Source: Microcaldota archaeon (lineage in GTDB: Archaea > Micrarchaeota > Micrarchaeia > Anstonellales > Anstonellaceae). Taken from it: a stretch of 44,644 nucleotides of DNA. The stretch lies in assembly GCA_021814005.1 (NCBI GenBank), contig JAKAJC010000008.1, positions 1 through 44,644 of the forward strand, written 5' to 3'. The stretch's first letter is position 1; every line of letters begins with the position of its first letter. The notes beneath the pieces were generated by a model. It made no database searches and had not been told where the DNA came from. It worked only from the letters and a program-made list of their open reading frames with translations. This document shows, piece by piece, positions 17,016-24,468 of this stretch. The translations under genes and the position numbers were made by a program.

Positions 17016-17054
17016 TAAAAAAGAGAGCGCTGCGGCCCCGAGCAGGGCCGCAGC
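17016..17054 (-). terminator. Hairpin plus T-tract after mscL
   Basis: On the minus strand a perfect 10-bp GC-rich hairpin (GCTGCGGCCC / GGGCCGCAGC, 17029-17054) is followed by CTCTCTTTTTTAATTTT, like a bacterial intrinsic terminator. A second hairpin (TGCCCGC / GCGGGCA, 17067-17084) stands between it and the mscL stop. Confidence 0.6.
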
Positions 17055-17108
17055 GGGAGATGGGCCTGCCCGCTCGGGCGGGCATGCGCGTTTATTTGCG
17101 TTTTTCGC

Positions 17109-17405
17109 CTACTTGGAGTCCTCTTTCGCAATGTATTTCACGAGGAGGAAGACCACCAGGGCCACGATGATAAAGTCAATCAGCGCGCCCGCGAAATCGC
17201 CCACCATGAACCTGACTGGTCCGGCCTGCAATATCGCCGTCCGCCATTCGCCGCCAGGCACAAGCACCGCAATTATGGGCATGATAAGGTCCTGCACAAC
17301 GGCGCTCACAAGCTTTGTCGCGGCAGCGCCGATAATGAATGCAACGGCCAAGCCGATGACTTTGTGCTTGTTCAAAAACGTTACAAATTCATCCAGAAAA
17401 CCCAC
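17109..17405 (-). CDS. mscL: Large-conductance mechanosensitive channel MscL
   Basis: This 98-residue membrane protein opens under membrane tension to release solutes. The N-terminal helix and TM1 (FVTFLNKHKVIGLAVAFIIG, then AAATKLVSAVVQDLIMP) match the MscL signature. TM2 is IDFIIVALVVFLLVKYI, with a short charged C-terminus. A GTG at 17405 with AGAGGTGG in front gives the family's normal length and the V/M-G-F-L-D-E-F start. The longer frame to 17552 overlaps radA and adds an implausible Phe-rich stretch. It lies downstream of radA, possibly with its own promoter. Confidence 0.93.
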   Translation of the reverse strand: MGFLDEFVTFLNKHKVIGLAVAFIIGAAATKLVSAVVQDLIMPIIAVLVPGGEWRTAILQAGPVRFMVGDFAGALIDFIIVALVVFLLVKYIAKEDSK

Positions 17406-17512
17406 ACAACCACCTCTGAATGGTAGAATGGAGGGGTGGAATATAAACCCAAGCAATCGTTTTTGAAAATAAGGAAAAGAAAAATGAAAAAGAGAAAAAT
17501 AAAGAAAAGAAA

Positions 17513-18520
17513 TTAGTCCATCACGCCTTTGGGCGTCACCTTGAAGATGCACTCCCCTTCCGGCATTGACGGCGAGTCAACCAGCCTTGCAATCCTCTTC
17601 TCTTCCTTGCCTTTGCGGAAGTAGAGGCGGTAGGTGGCCGCGTGCGCAAGCACGTGCCCTCCAATCGGCACCGTGGGGTCTCCGAACATGATGTCAGGCC
17701 GGTCCATCACCTGATTTGTGATGTAAATGGCCAAGTTATACTGGTCTGCCAGTCTTTGCAGTGCATGCACGTGCTTGTTCAGCTTCTGCTGCCTCTCGCC
17801 CAATGCCCCGCGGCCAACATAGTCCGAGCGGAAATGGCTCGTCATGGAATCCACCACAATCAGCTTGATTGGGTGCGCGCGAATCATCTCGTCCGCCTTG
17901 TCAATCAAAATCATCTGGTGGTCAGAGTTGATGGCCTTGGCCACATGGATTTGCTTGAGCACTCTGGCCGCATCCATGCCGTTTGCTTCGGCCAGCTGCA
18001 CTATGCGCTCGGGCCTGAAAGTGCTTTCGGTGTCGATAAACAGCACTTCGGAATCAGCGCCAAGACCGCCTTCGTGCGCGGGCTTTTGCACATTGACTGC
18101 CACCTGAAAGCCCACCTGACTCTTGCCTGAGGAGAATTTGCCGTACGCCTCGGTGATGGCCATTGTCTCCACACCGCCGCCAATCAGCGCGTCCAGCTCC
18201 TTGGAGCCTGTGGAAATGCGCGAAACAAGCTTGCGCCTCTCCAAAATAATATCAGCCGTGTCATAGCCCATCTCGAGCGCATCTCTGGCTGCGGAAATGG
18301 TTTTCTTGGCAGTTTCCACCCCAATCTCGGCAATCTCGTCCAATTCATGGGGTGAGGCTGCAGCTATCTTTTCAAAATCAACATAGCCGGCGCGGCGCAG
18401 CTTCTCGGCCGTCACGTCGCCCACTCCCGGCAGGTCCTCGAGCACCTTGGCCTTCTTGGCCGGCTTCTCCGAAGCCTTGTCCACCATTTCCATCACCATT
18501 TCTGCGTCCTTCTTTGCCAT
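17513..18520 (-). CDS. radA: DNA repair and recombination protein RadA
   Basis: This 335-residue archaeal RecA/Rad51 homologue forms filaments on single-stranded DNA for strand exchange. The N-terminal helix-hairpin-helix domain (LEDLPGVGDVTAEKLRRAGY) and linker lead into the ATPase core. Walker A is GKFSSGKS (residues 127-134). Walker B is LIVVDS followed by MTSHFRSDYVGRGALGERQQ, and the C-terminal part contains NQVMDRPDIMFGDPTVPIGG. The usual archaeal Walker A is GEFGSGKT, so Lys and Ser replace Glu and Gly. The start at 18520 (MAKKDAEM) has GGATGGTG upstream. A 98-codon gene precedes it by 29 nt. Confidence 0.97.
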   Translation of the reverse strand: MAKKDAEMVMEMVDKASEKPAKKAKVLEDLPGVGDVTAEKLRRAGYVDFEKIAAASPHELDEIAEIGVETAKKTISAARDALEMGYDTADIILERRKLVSRISTGSKELDALIGGGVETMAITEAYGKFSSGKSQVGFQVAVNVQKPAHEGGLGADSEVLFIDTESTFRPERIVQLAEANGMDAARVLKQIHVAKAINSDHQMILIDKADEMIRAHPIKLIVVDSMTSHFRSDYVGRGALGERQQKLNKHVHALQRLADQYNLAIYITNQVMDRPDIMFGDPTVPIGGHVLAHAATYRLYFRKGKEEKRIARLVDSPSMPEGECIFKVTPKGVMD

Positions 18521-18549
18521 ACAAACACCATCCATCCATATTAGATTAA

Positions 18550-18846
18550 CTACTGCACCAACTTTTGATTGGGAAACACAAGCAATCTCATCTTGCCTAT
18601 TTTGAGTGTGTAAAATTCACGCCCTGTTTTCTGGCTGACATTTTTCCACAGCGCGCCGACATCCCGGAAAACAGTCTTGCTCTCGCGCGTGTCGTATTCG
18701 GGCTGCACCACGCGGAATTCGGGCTGCTTTTTGGGCGCCTCGCCTTCCGCCTCAATTGGCGCATTTTCGGCCATGGGCGCATCATGCGCATTTTCTACGG
18801 GCTCGCTTGCCGGCATCCCCGCACCGCCGGTTTCTTTCTTTTGCAT
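18550..18846 (-). CDS. Conserved-looking small protein upstream of radA
   Basis: This 98-residue protein has an acidic, Ala/Pro/Glu-rich and probably disordered N-terminal half. The compact C-terminal part (DVGALWKNVSQKTGREFYTL, then KIGKMRLLVFPNQ) resembles short single-domain proteins of the DUF736 type. Its position just before radA suggests co-transcription and perhaps a role with DNA, but that is inference from context only. A TTTAAA element near 18909-18914 lies about 65 nt upstream inside a repeated segment. Confidence 0.6.
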   Translation of the reverse strand: MQKKETGGAGMPASEPVENAHDAPMAENAPIEAEGEAPKKQPEFRVVQPEYDTRESKTVFRDVGALWKNVSQKTGREFYTLKIGKMRLLVFPNQKLVQ

Positions 18847-18886
18847 TTTTCCACTTCCGCCAAATTTTTTCGGGAATTTAGCATAT

Positions 18887-18945
18887 GTCGTTGGCGCGAA
18901 GGTCTGCTTTTAAACTAGGGAAGGGGCGGTTTTCCGGTGGGCGCA
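18887..18945. repeat. Imperfect direct repeat, copy 1
   Basis: The first 29 nt (to 18915) match 20041-20069 at 25 positions, and weaker similarity continues to about 18945. The repeat includes GTTGGCGCGAAGG and CTTTTAAAC. Read on the minus strand its core encodes L-R-A-N, as at the end of the Nudix gene, so both copies probably descend from Nudix gene ends. Confidence 0.6.
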
Positions 18946-19008
18946 ATTCGACGGCTCCATATTTTAAGTCCTGCCAACACAAATGTAATCGTAATGAAGT
19001 GATGAAAT

Positions 19009-19902
19009 ATGCAGCCGGTGCCACCAAGTGAAAAGCCGAATAACTCCATAGCCACGGCCACGGGCCAGCCGAAGGCCTCGGCGCCGAACCGAGGCTTGGA
19101 GCTCGTCGTCATAGGCCCTGGCGGGGACGGGACGCTTCCCATGAAGCTGGCCGGCAGGATTGCGGACTCGGACCCGTCCGTGCAACAATTCTTTGCGCGC
19201 GCAGTCTTCATCGATTCGTCTATAGACGCGATAAAACAGCTGCAGTATTCTCTTGGCCGCAATTTCTATTGGGTCACTAAAGAGGAGATGCAGCGTGTCA
19301 GTGGGCTAGGGGCCGTGAAGGAGGTCCGCGCAGATGAAAAACTGCCCCTGCATTACGAACTGGTTTGCGCCGACTTCCCCCGTGACAAAGAATCAAGGCA
19401 GCACATGGGGGATGCCGTTCTCCTCAATTACATGTTGCCTTACCATGGTTATGACAAGTGGGGTGCCATAATCGAGGCTGCATACGAGCAGGTGAATTCG
19501 GGGGGCGTTCTGATACTGCCCTTTCACGAATTGAATTATCACAGGGACATAAGCAGGAGCATAGGGCATTTTCTGAGCTGGATAGGCGGGCGCACACTTG
19601 ATATTGACGCAGCCGCAGATGGCATCATGGCGCTTCCGGGGCTGAAAAACGCGAATTTCAGTTTCCACCTGATAGACGGAGGGGCGTTGTGGCCCACTCG
19701 GCATGCGGCGAAGAGGATAGTGGAGTTTCTTTCTTTGGATATTCCGTCCAATCTCGCCCTGATTAAACAGAATCCTGACAAACTCGGCTCGTTCGTGGAG
19801 GCCCAGCGCGTGGTGCATGAAATTGACGGGAAAAGAACAGTGTTGTACGAACTCTTGGTGGATAACAAGGTTATCGTCGCCCGAAAGCCCCAGAACTATT
19901 AG
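19009..19902 (+). CDS. SAM-dependent methyltransferase-like protein
   Basis: This 297-residue protein looks like a class I methyltransferase. Motif I is LVVIGPGGDG (residues 32-41). An acidic end of strand 2 follows (RAVFIDSSIDAIKQ) and later LVCADFPRDKESRQHMGDAV, which is where substrates are often held. VLLNYMLPYHGYDKWGAIIE and NSGGVLILPFHELNY fit the post-motif strand and helix pattern. The substrate is unknown. A GTGAT site is eight nt before the ATG, and a TATA-like ATATTTTAAG lies near 18958. The gene is enclosed by direct repeats and gene remnants, so it may be a recent arrival. Confidence 0.65.
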   Translation: MQPVPPSEKPNNSIATATGQPKASAPNRGLELVVIGPGGDGTLPMKLAGRIADSDPSVQQFFARAVFIDSSIDAIKQLQYSLGRNFYWVTKEEMQRVSGLGAVKEVRADEKLPLHYELVCADFPRDKESRQHMGDAVLLNYMLPYHGYDKWGAIIEAAYEQVNSGGVLILPFHELNYHRDISRSIGHFLSWIGGRTLDIDAAADGIMALPGLKNANFSFHLIDGGALWPTRHAAKRIVEFLSLDIPSNLALIKQNPDKLGSFVEAQRVVHEIDGKRTVLYELLVDNKVIVARKPQNY

Positions 19903-19983
19903 GCTTTCTTCTACGGCCTGCCGGGCTCGGCGGAGTCACATGGTGTGCGCATCGTCGTGCCGATGAAAATACACTGTGATTAG
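19903..19983 (+). pseudogene. Remnant of a paralogous lipoprotein gene (3' end)
   Basis: Directly behind the methyltransferase stop, the frame F-Y-G-L-P-G...R-I-V-V-P-M-K-I-H-C-D-stop repeats the end of the lipoprotein encoded at 20149-21267 (F-Y-S-F-P-G...Q-I-I-V-P-M-K-I-H-C-D-stop). The last 28 nt are nearly identical. Only about 26 codons remain. Confidence 0.8.
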
Positions 19984-20007
19984 GCGCCAGCCCCGCTGTG
20001 CGCGGGC

Positions 20008-20062
20008 TCACTCGGCCTTGAATTTTCCGCTCACAAGCGCGTGGTTGGCGCGAAGGTTCTCT
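20008..20062 (-). pseudogene. Remnant of a paralogous Nudix gene (3' end)
   Basis: On the minus strand this encodes ENLRANHALVSGKFKAE-stop, against ETFLRANHALVGGKFKAE-stop at the end of the intact Nudix gene at 21719. It converges on the lipoprotein remnant, the same arrangement as the intact pair but without the DUF488 gene between them. Confidence 0.8.
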
Positions 20063-20095
20063 TTTAAACGCCCGAAGGGGGTGCTTTCCGCTCGA
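20041..20095. repeat. Imperfect direct repeat, copy 2
   Basis: Partner of the repeat at 18887-18945. The two copies lie about 1.1 kb apart and enclose the methyltransferase-like gene. This copy overlaps the Nudix remnant and continues toward the lipoprotein promoter. Confidence 0.6.
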
Positions 20096-20118
20096 ATCCG
20101 CCCCCGCAACCAATAACG

Positions 20119-20126
20119 TTAAATTA
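20119..20126 (+). promoter_or_regulatory. TATA-like element of the lipoprotein gene
   Basis: TTAAATTA is centred 26 nt before the ATG at 20149, predicting a leaderless mRNA. Confidence 0.55.
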
Positions 20127-20148
20127 ATCCTGTGAAAAAGCGCTTTCG

Positions 20149-21267
20149 ATGCGCCGTCTCCTCGTTCTCCTGCTTCTCTTCTCGTTTCTGGCAGGCTGCG
20201 CCCAGAACAATCAAGCAAATCCTCAGGCCGGGGGCAATGCCGCGGCCGGGGGCGAAAACGGGGGCAGCGGCGGCGATGTTTTGGCGCCGGAAATCTATTT
20301 CTGGCCACTCGGCACCCTGCCCGATGCAACCATCGGCGTGCCCTACACCTACTCATTCTGCGATCCTGAACCGACAAATGTGAATGATTTGTGCGGCGCC
20401 CTACAAGACAGCACCAGCCCTTCCAACGGCCATTTTCCCTACCATTTCACGCTTGATTCGGGAACCGGATTTCCCCCAATGGGCATCATTCTCAATCCCA
20501 ACGGCCTGATGAGCGGCACTCCAACCACGGCCGGCACGAGCGTTTTCGGCGTGTGCGCAGTTGATTTGGACGGCCTGCAAAAATGCGCCAACATCTCGCT
20601 CACCGTAAAAAAACCAATAGAACTGACGGTTCATATCACCGGCAGCGGCCATGGCCGGGTGATGGTATTGGGCGGGGTGCAGAACGTCACCTGCGACAAG
20701 GACTGCGTTGTGCCGTTTGCAGGCGCCTTTTCTTCGGCCGCCCTGCCGTTTTTGCCTGATGCGGGTTCAGCATTCGGCGGCTGGTCGGGCGAGTGCATCG
20801 GCAACCGCCCCTGCCAGCCAATCATGGACAGCGACAAGGAGGTCACCGCCGAATTCGACAAGTTCGATGTCAAAGTGACTTCAGCAACCTGCACCTATTC
20901 TCCTTCCGGCGGCTATGACTTCAACATCCGCGTGAGCGCCACGGCAAGCGGGCCGAAAGGCAGCTATCTCTCCATGGACATGGCGCATTACAACGGATTT
21001 CTTGACATGGCGGTTGATTGCGGCTCATGGGGCGAACAGGGAAATGGCGCTTATTGCGTAAGCAAGGGGGCTGGCACGACGCAATGGAGCACGAGCTTCA
21101 GGATGGGCAGCCCGCGCGACGACGGCATCATCCATCCGTTCGACTGGAATCCCTCGATGATTCTGACGATTGGTTACGGTTCAGATAACACATTCTACAG
21201 TTTTCCGGGCGTGGAAGACCCGAAAAGCCAGCAAATCATCGTGCCGATGAAAATACACTGTGATTAG
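20149..21267 (+). CDS. Surface lipoprotein with Ig-like and InlB B-repeat-like domains
   Basis: This 372-residue protein has a lipoprotein signal with lipobox LAGC (residues 14-17) and a Gly/Asn/Ala linker. A putative Ig domain of the He_PIG kind follows (ATIGVPYTYSF and NPNGLMSGTPTTAG). Next is a divergent InlB B-repeat (SGHGRVMVLGG and GGWSGECIGNRPC, ending DKEVTAEFDKF). A C-terminal beta-rich domain ends in VPMKIHCD. Paired cysteines probably form disulfides outside the cell. Such proteins usually act as adhesins or envelope components. A remnant of a second copy lies upstream. Confidence 0.75.
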   Translation: MRRLLVLLLLFSFLAGCAQNNQANPQAGGNAAAGGENGGSGGDVLAPEIYFWPLGTLPDATIGVPYTYSFCDPEPTNVNDLCGALQDSTSPSNGHFPYHFTLDSGTGFPPMGIILNPNGLMSGTPTTAGTSVFGVCAVDLDGLQKCANISLTVKKPIELTVHITGSGHGRVMVLGGVQNVTCDKDCVVPFAGAFSSAALPFLPDAGSAFGGWSGECIGNRPCQPIMDSDKEVTAEFDKFDVKVTSATCTYSPSGGYDFNIRVSATASGPKGSYLSMDMAHYNGFLDMAVDCGSWGEQGNGAYCVSKGAGTTQWSTSFRMGSPRDDGIIHPFDWNPSMILTIGYGSDNTFYSFPGVEDPKSQQIIVPMKIHCD

Positions 21268-21310
21268 AAATGACGACTTGCCCCAATCTTTCGGGGGTGA
21301 AGCCGCAAAT

Positions 21311-21320
21311 GTTTTATACC
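21311..21320 (+). promoter_or_regulatory. TATA box of the DUF488 gene
   Basis: GTTTTATACC is centred about 26 nt before the ATG at 21341 and decides that start over the longer frame from 21260. Confidence 0.6.
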
Positions 21321-21340
21321 GCGTCAGCCTTTCTCTCCTC

Positions 21341-21685
21341 ATGCTCAATCTAAAGCGCGCATATAAGCCCGCCTCGCGCGAAGACGGCCGGCGCATACTG
21401 GTCGACCGCCTCTGGCCGCGCGGCATCTCCAAAGACAAGGCGAAACTCGACGGATGGATGAAAGATGTCGCTCCTTCCGACGCATTACGCAAATGGTTTT
21501 CCCACGACCCGGCCAAATGGGGAGAATTCAAGAAAAAATATTTTGCAGAATTGAAAAAGAACGAGACGGCGGTTTCAGCTCTGCGCGCGCAGGTCAAGTC
21601 CGGCGCCACCACTCTTGTTTTCGCGGCCAAGGACGAGGAGCACAACAACGCAGTTGCGCTAAAGGAATTTCTTGAAAAGAAATAG
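21341..21685 (+). CDS. DUF488 family protein (YeaO-like)
   Basis: This 114-residue protein carries the DUF488 signatures near its start (DGRRILVDRLWPRGISKDKA) and in the middle (WMKDVAPSDALRKWFSHDPA). The C-terminal TLVFAAKDEEHNNAVALKEF matches the family's conserved end. The biochemical function is not established; members are often annotated as uncharacterised or stress-linked. It lies between the lipoprotein and the convergent Nudix gene and is absent from the degenerate copy of that pair at 19903-20062. Confidence 0.85.
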   Translation: MLNLKRAYKPASREDGRRILVDRLWPRGISKDKAKLDGWMKDVAPSDALRKWFSHDPAKWGEFKKKYFAELKKNETAVSALRAQVKSGATTLVFAAKDEEHNNAVALKEFLEKK

Positions 21686-21718
21686 TCCGCGCGGTCTGGC
21701 GGGGGTGGCGCACGACTC

Positions 21719-22189
21719 CTACTCAGCCTTGAATTTTCCGCCCACAAGGGCGTGGTTGGCGCGCAAAAACGTTTCTGCCGCCTCCAGCATGTGCCGCGCG
21801 TTCTCAAATGTGACAAGCTTCATGGCGGCGGAATAAGGCACCCAGCGCGCGCCGCGGTGCTCGTGCGATATCCGCACCTCCTGCTCGTCGGTTCGCGCCA
21901 GCATGAATGTGACTCTTTTGGAGCGGGTGGCGCGGCCGTTCTTGCCCCCGAATTCGTAAACATATTCGTATCTGAATCCGGGCAGTATGGACACGCGGCG
22001 GATTGTTGTCTCCTCCTCCAATTCACGGCGCGCGGTCTGTTCTTCGCTCTCGCCCTCCTCGACATGGCCTTTTGCAAAATCCCAATGTCCCGCCTTGTAG
22101 TGCATGAGAAGATAGTAGCGCTTCTCGCCCAGCTGGCGGAAGAGGACAAACCCGCACGAATGCTCCTGCTCGGCCTTGTGTTCGCTCAT
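21719..22189 (-). CDS. Nudix hydrolase, probable diadenosine tetraphosphatase
   Basis: This 156-residue enzyme has a Nudix box GHVEEGESEEQTARRELEEE followed by TTI, close to Gx5Ex7REUxEExGU with Thr in place of the usual Gly. The N-terminal CGFVLFRQLGEKRYYLLMHY and DFAKGHVE fit asymmetric Ap4A hydrolases, which cleave signalling or damage-related dinucleotides. A TATA box lies 26 nt before the ATG at 22189 (MSEHKAEQ), so the ATG at 22204 would be upstream of the transcript. A fragment of a duplicate copy lies at 20008. Confidence 0.85.
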   Translation of the reverse strand: MSEHKAEQEHSCGFVLFRQLGEKRYYLLMHYKAGHWDFAKGHVEEGESEEQTARRELEEETTIRRVSILPGFRYEYVYEFGGKNGRATRSKRVTFMLARTDEQEVRISHEHRGARWVPYSAAMKLVTFENARHMLEAAETFLRANHALVGGKFKAE

Positions 22190-22210
22190 GCTGGAGGGAC
22201 GCATTCGTTC

Positions 22211-22219
22211 TATATAAAT
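22211..22219 (-). promoter_or_regulatory. TATA box of the Nudix gene
   Basis: ATTTATATA on the minus strand is centred 26 nt before the ATG at 22189. Confidence 0.65.
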
Positions 22220-22261
22220 GAGGGCGTCACTGCTCCAAAAAAAGTCCTGCGAGAACGCGCC

Positions 22262-22723
22262 CTAAGGAAATGCACAACTGCCCGAAACCGGTTTTGTGCC
22301 CGTCTGGCTCTGGCCCGGCAGCTCGAACGTGTCGTAATTGAATGTCACATTGTATGAGAATGAGTCATGCAGGCCTCTGGTGCAGTTTGTCAGGCCGCTG
22401 ATGCTCATGTTCTTCTCGCCGCCAGATTTCCAGTTCCAGCCGGCTCCAAGGTTGGCCGTGACAGGGCCGACTTTCACGCTGCGCACAATCAGCTGGTCAG
22501 GCCCCCGGTTCACAACGCTCATATACAGCGTGTCATTGACCTGCACCCACTGCGTTATTCCGAACGGGCGCGTGATAGACCAATAGCTCTTGGCCTCGTT
22601 GTCCATCGCGCTGCTGCCGGTGTTTGTGAAACCGCCGAGCAGCACTATGGCAATCAGGGCTACTATGAGCGCCACTGCAATCAGAATCAGATATTCGCTG
22701 GCGCCCTGTCCCCGCATATTCAT
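22262..22723 (-). CDS. Type IV prepilin with class III signal peptide
   Basis: This 153-residue protein begins with a classic archaeal class III prepilin signal: MRGQGASEYLILIAVALIVA, with cleavage expected before Gln. A hydrophobic core helix runs to about residue 30. The head domain is beta-rich with two cysteines and N-glycosylation sequons (NDT, NCT, NVT). It stands alone, far from the pilus operon at 1-5164, and could be a second pilin or an archaellin-like subunit. A TATA-like element (TTATTAAAATAAG) lies 25 nt before the ATG at 22723. Confidence 0.85.
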   Translation of the reverse strand: MNMRGQGASEYLILIAVALIVALIAIVLLGGFTNTGSSAMDNEAKSYWSITRPFGITQWVQVNDTLYMSVVNRGPDQLIVRSVKVGPVTANLGAGWNWKSGGEKNMSISGLTNCTRGLHDSFSYNVTFNYDTFELPGQSQTGTKPVSGSCAFP

Positions 22724-22740
22724 CTGCCTAACCAGTGCGC

Positions 22741-22753
22741 CTTATTTTAATAA
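22741..22753 (-). promoter_or_regulatory. TATA-like element of the lone prepilin gene
   Basis: TTATTAAAATAAG on the minus strand is centred about 25 nt before the ATG at 22723. Confidence 0.55.
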
Positions 22754-22808
22754 CTTATTGCACCGGCGGAAAAGAGGCGAACCAAACTTCTTTGCGCTCT
22801 TTTGGGGG

Positions 22809-22818
22809 TGGGCTATAA
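22809..22818 (+). promoter_or_regulatory. TATA box of the phosphohexomutase gene
   Basis: GCTATAAATG lies 25-30 nt before the ATG at 22844 and too close to the earlier ATG at 22829, which supports the shorter protein. Confidence 0.6.
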
Positions 22819-22843
22819 ATGACTTGGCTTGCCCAATGAATAC

Positions 22844-24250
22844 ATGGCGCTTTTCGGCACCTCGGGCATCCGCGACCTCTCCCCAGAGAAAGTGAGCCCG
22901 CGCATGGCCCTGGTTTTGGGCGGGCTTTTGGGCGCAGCTTCCAAGCCGTGGCTTCACATAAATCCATCCCAGACAGGCGGGCCCATAGTTGTCGGATTTG
23001 ACGGCCGCCGCTCGGGCTTTTCACTAAAAGCGGCAGTGGCCGCGGGTGCCGCAGCCGCAGGGGCCGAAGTTGACGATTTGGGTTTGTGCTCCACGCCCAC
23101 TCTCGCAGTTCATGCGCGCAAACGCCACGGCTGGGGCGTCATGGTCACGGCTTCTCACAACCCTCCCGAATACAACGGGCTCAAGGTTTTCTGGCGCGGG
23201 CAGGAAACTCCGGCCGATTGGGAAACAAAAATCGAGGAGCAGCTGCTTGATAGAATGTCTGAATCGATTCAGCCGAGCCAGCGCGCCTGGTCATCTTCCG
23301 GCAAAGTCAATTCAGTTGGCGCGCAGGCTGCCTCAACTCATCTTTCGCTTCTTCTCAAATCTGTGGATGCGCGCCTTATCAAGCGCCGCAAGCCGCGCGT
23401 TGTTGTTGACTGCGCCAATGCAGCCGCATGCGCGCTGATGCCACAAGCCCTTCGCGCGGCCGGCTGCTGTGTCGAGGTTATCAACGGCACGCCTGGCGAG
23501 CCATACGGCCGAGTGCTGGAGCCGAAAAAAGAAACATTGCGCCAGCTGAGCCGAACCGTGCGCCGGCTTCATGCAGATTTGGGCATTGCGCATGACGGCG
23601 ATGCCGACCGGGCCATCATATGCGATGAAAAAGGCAATGTAATCGGCCTTGACGAACAGCTTGCCCTTGTGGTAGAGGAAACACTCGAGCATTCCAAAAC
23701 AAAAAAAAGCTCAAAACATTCACCGCTCGTAATTTCCACAGTCGAGTCATCCCTCTCTTTGCGCGAAATGGTTTCATCAAGCGGCGGCCGCCTCTCCATA
23801 ACTCCTGTGGGCAGCCGCCACGTTGCCGCGCACCTTCGGGCCGACGGGGCCGTGTTCGGCGGCGAGCCGTGCGGCGAATATGTGTTTGCAAAAGGGGCGG
23901 GCGTGCCTGACGGGCTTATGGCAGGCCTGTTTTTTGTTGAATTGTTCTGCAGGCATGGCAAACTTTCCAAACAGGCCAAATCAATCGGCACTTATCCGAT
24001 GCACAGGCAGAAAATCCACTGCTCAAACGAGCACAAAACGGCCGCAATGGCGCGCATAGAAAAAGACTGGCCATTTTTCAAGCCCTCGCGCGTGGACGGC
24101 CTTCGCTCCGACATGGAGAACGGATGGGTGCTGGTGCGCCCGTCGGGAACAGAGCCATACATCCGCCTCACGGCCGAGGCGCGCAACAAGGCAGAATTGA
24201 AGCGGCTGGTGGGCGTGGTGGGCAGAATAGTCGAGAGAGCGGTAAAATAA
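22844..24250 (+). CDS. Phosphoglucosamine/phosphomanno-mutase family enzyme
   Basis: This 468-residue alpha-D-phosphohexomutase moves phosphate between C6 and C1 of a sugar phosphate, feeding nucleotide-sugar synthesis for surface glycans. It starts MALFGTSGIRD, as in archaeal GlmM. The phosphoserine loop is TASHNPPEYNG with Ser104. The metal loop is DGDADR, the sugar loop GGEPCGEYVFAKGAG, and the phosphate-binding loop RPSGTEPYIRLTAEA. Choice between glucosamine and mannose substrates cannot be made from these motifs. The heavily glycosylatable surface protein in this window is a plausible end user. Confidence 0.92.
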   Translation: MALFGTSGIRDLSPEKVSPRMALVLGGLLGAASKPWLHINPSQTGGPIVVGFDGRRSGFSLKAAVAAGAAAAGAEVDDLGLCSTPTLAVHARKRHGWGVMVTASHNPPEYNGLKVFWRGQETPADWETKIEEQLLDRMSESIQPSQRAWSSSGKVNSVGAQAASTHLSLLLKSVDARLIKRRKPRVVVDCANAAACALMPQALRAAGCCVEVINGTPGEPYGRVLEPKKETLRQLSRTVRRLHADLGIAHDGDADRAIICDEKGNVIGLDEQLALVVEETLEHSKTKKSSKHSPLVISTVESSLSLREMVSSSGGRLSITPVGSRHVAAHLRADGAVFGGEPCGEYVFAKGAGVPDGLMAGLFFVELFCRHGKLSKQAKSIGTYPMHRQKIHCSNEHKTAAMARIEKDWPFFKPSRVDGLRSDMENGWVLVRPSGTEPYIRLTAEARNKAELKRLVGVVGRIVERAVK

Positions 24251-24468
24251 GAAATCGAAAAAGAAAATATTATTTTTATTTTCAGAACAAGCTTATTCTA
24301 GTCGATATTGTAACGAAGATAGAATCAAACTAAGCTTTACTTTAGATATTTACAATATAGGCTCTAAAAGTGTTACAAAACAAAAAATTAACTAAAGAAA
24401 GTTTAAAAGAAATGCAAAGCAAATATGTGTTAGAAGATATAGGATAATGTTATAACAAAGGTAATCCC
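24251..24468. other. AT-rich spacer at the left edge of the accessory island
   Basis: This 218-nt stretch is markedly AT-rich compared with the GC-rich genes to its left. It holds a T-rich tract that may terminate the mutase gene. A 25-codon GTG frame (24370-24447) encodes a Lys/Glu-rich helical peptide that could be a gene remnant or chance. GTTATAAC near 24450 is a weak promoter candidate for the next gene. Confidence 0.5.

Noticed and set aside
22262-22723. Archaellin operon
   Set aside because: The prepilin stands alone with no fla/arl genes nearby, so archaellum identity is unsupported.
24370-24447. 25-codon GTG frame as a gene
   Set aside because: Too short, no ribosome-binding site and in AT-rich DNA; kept only as an observation.
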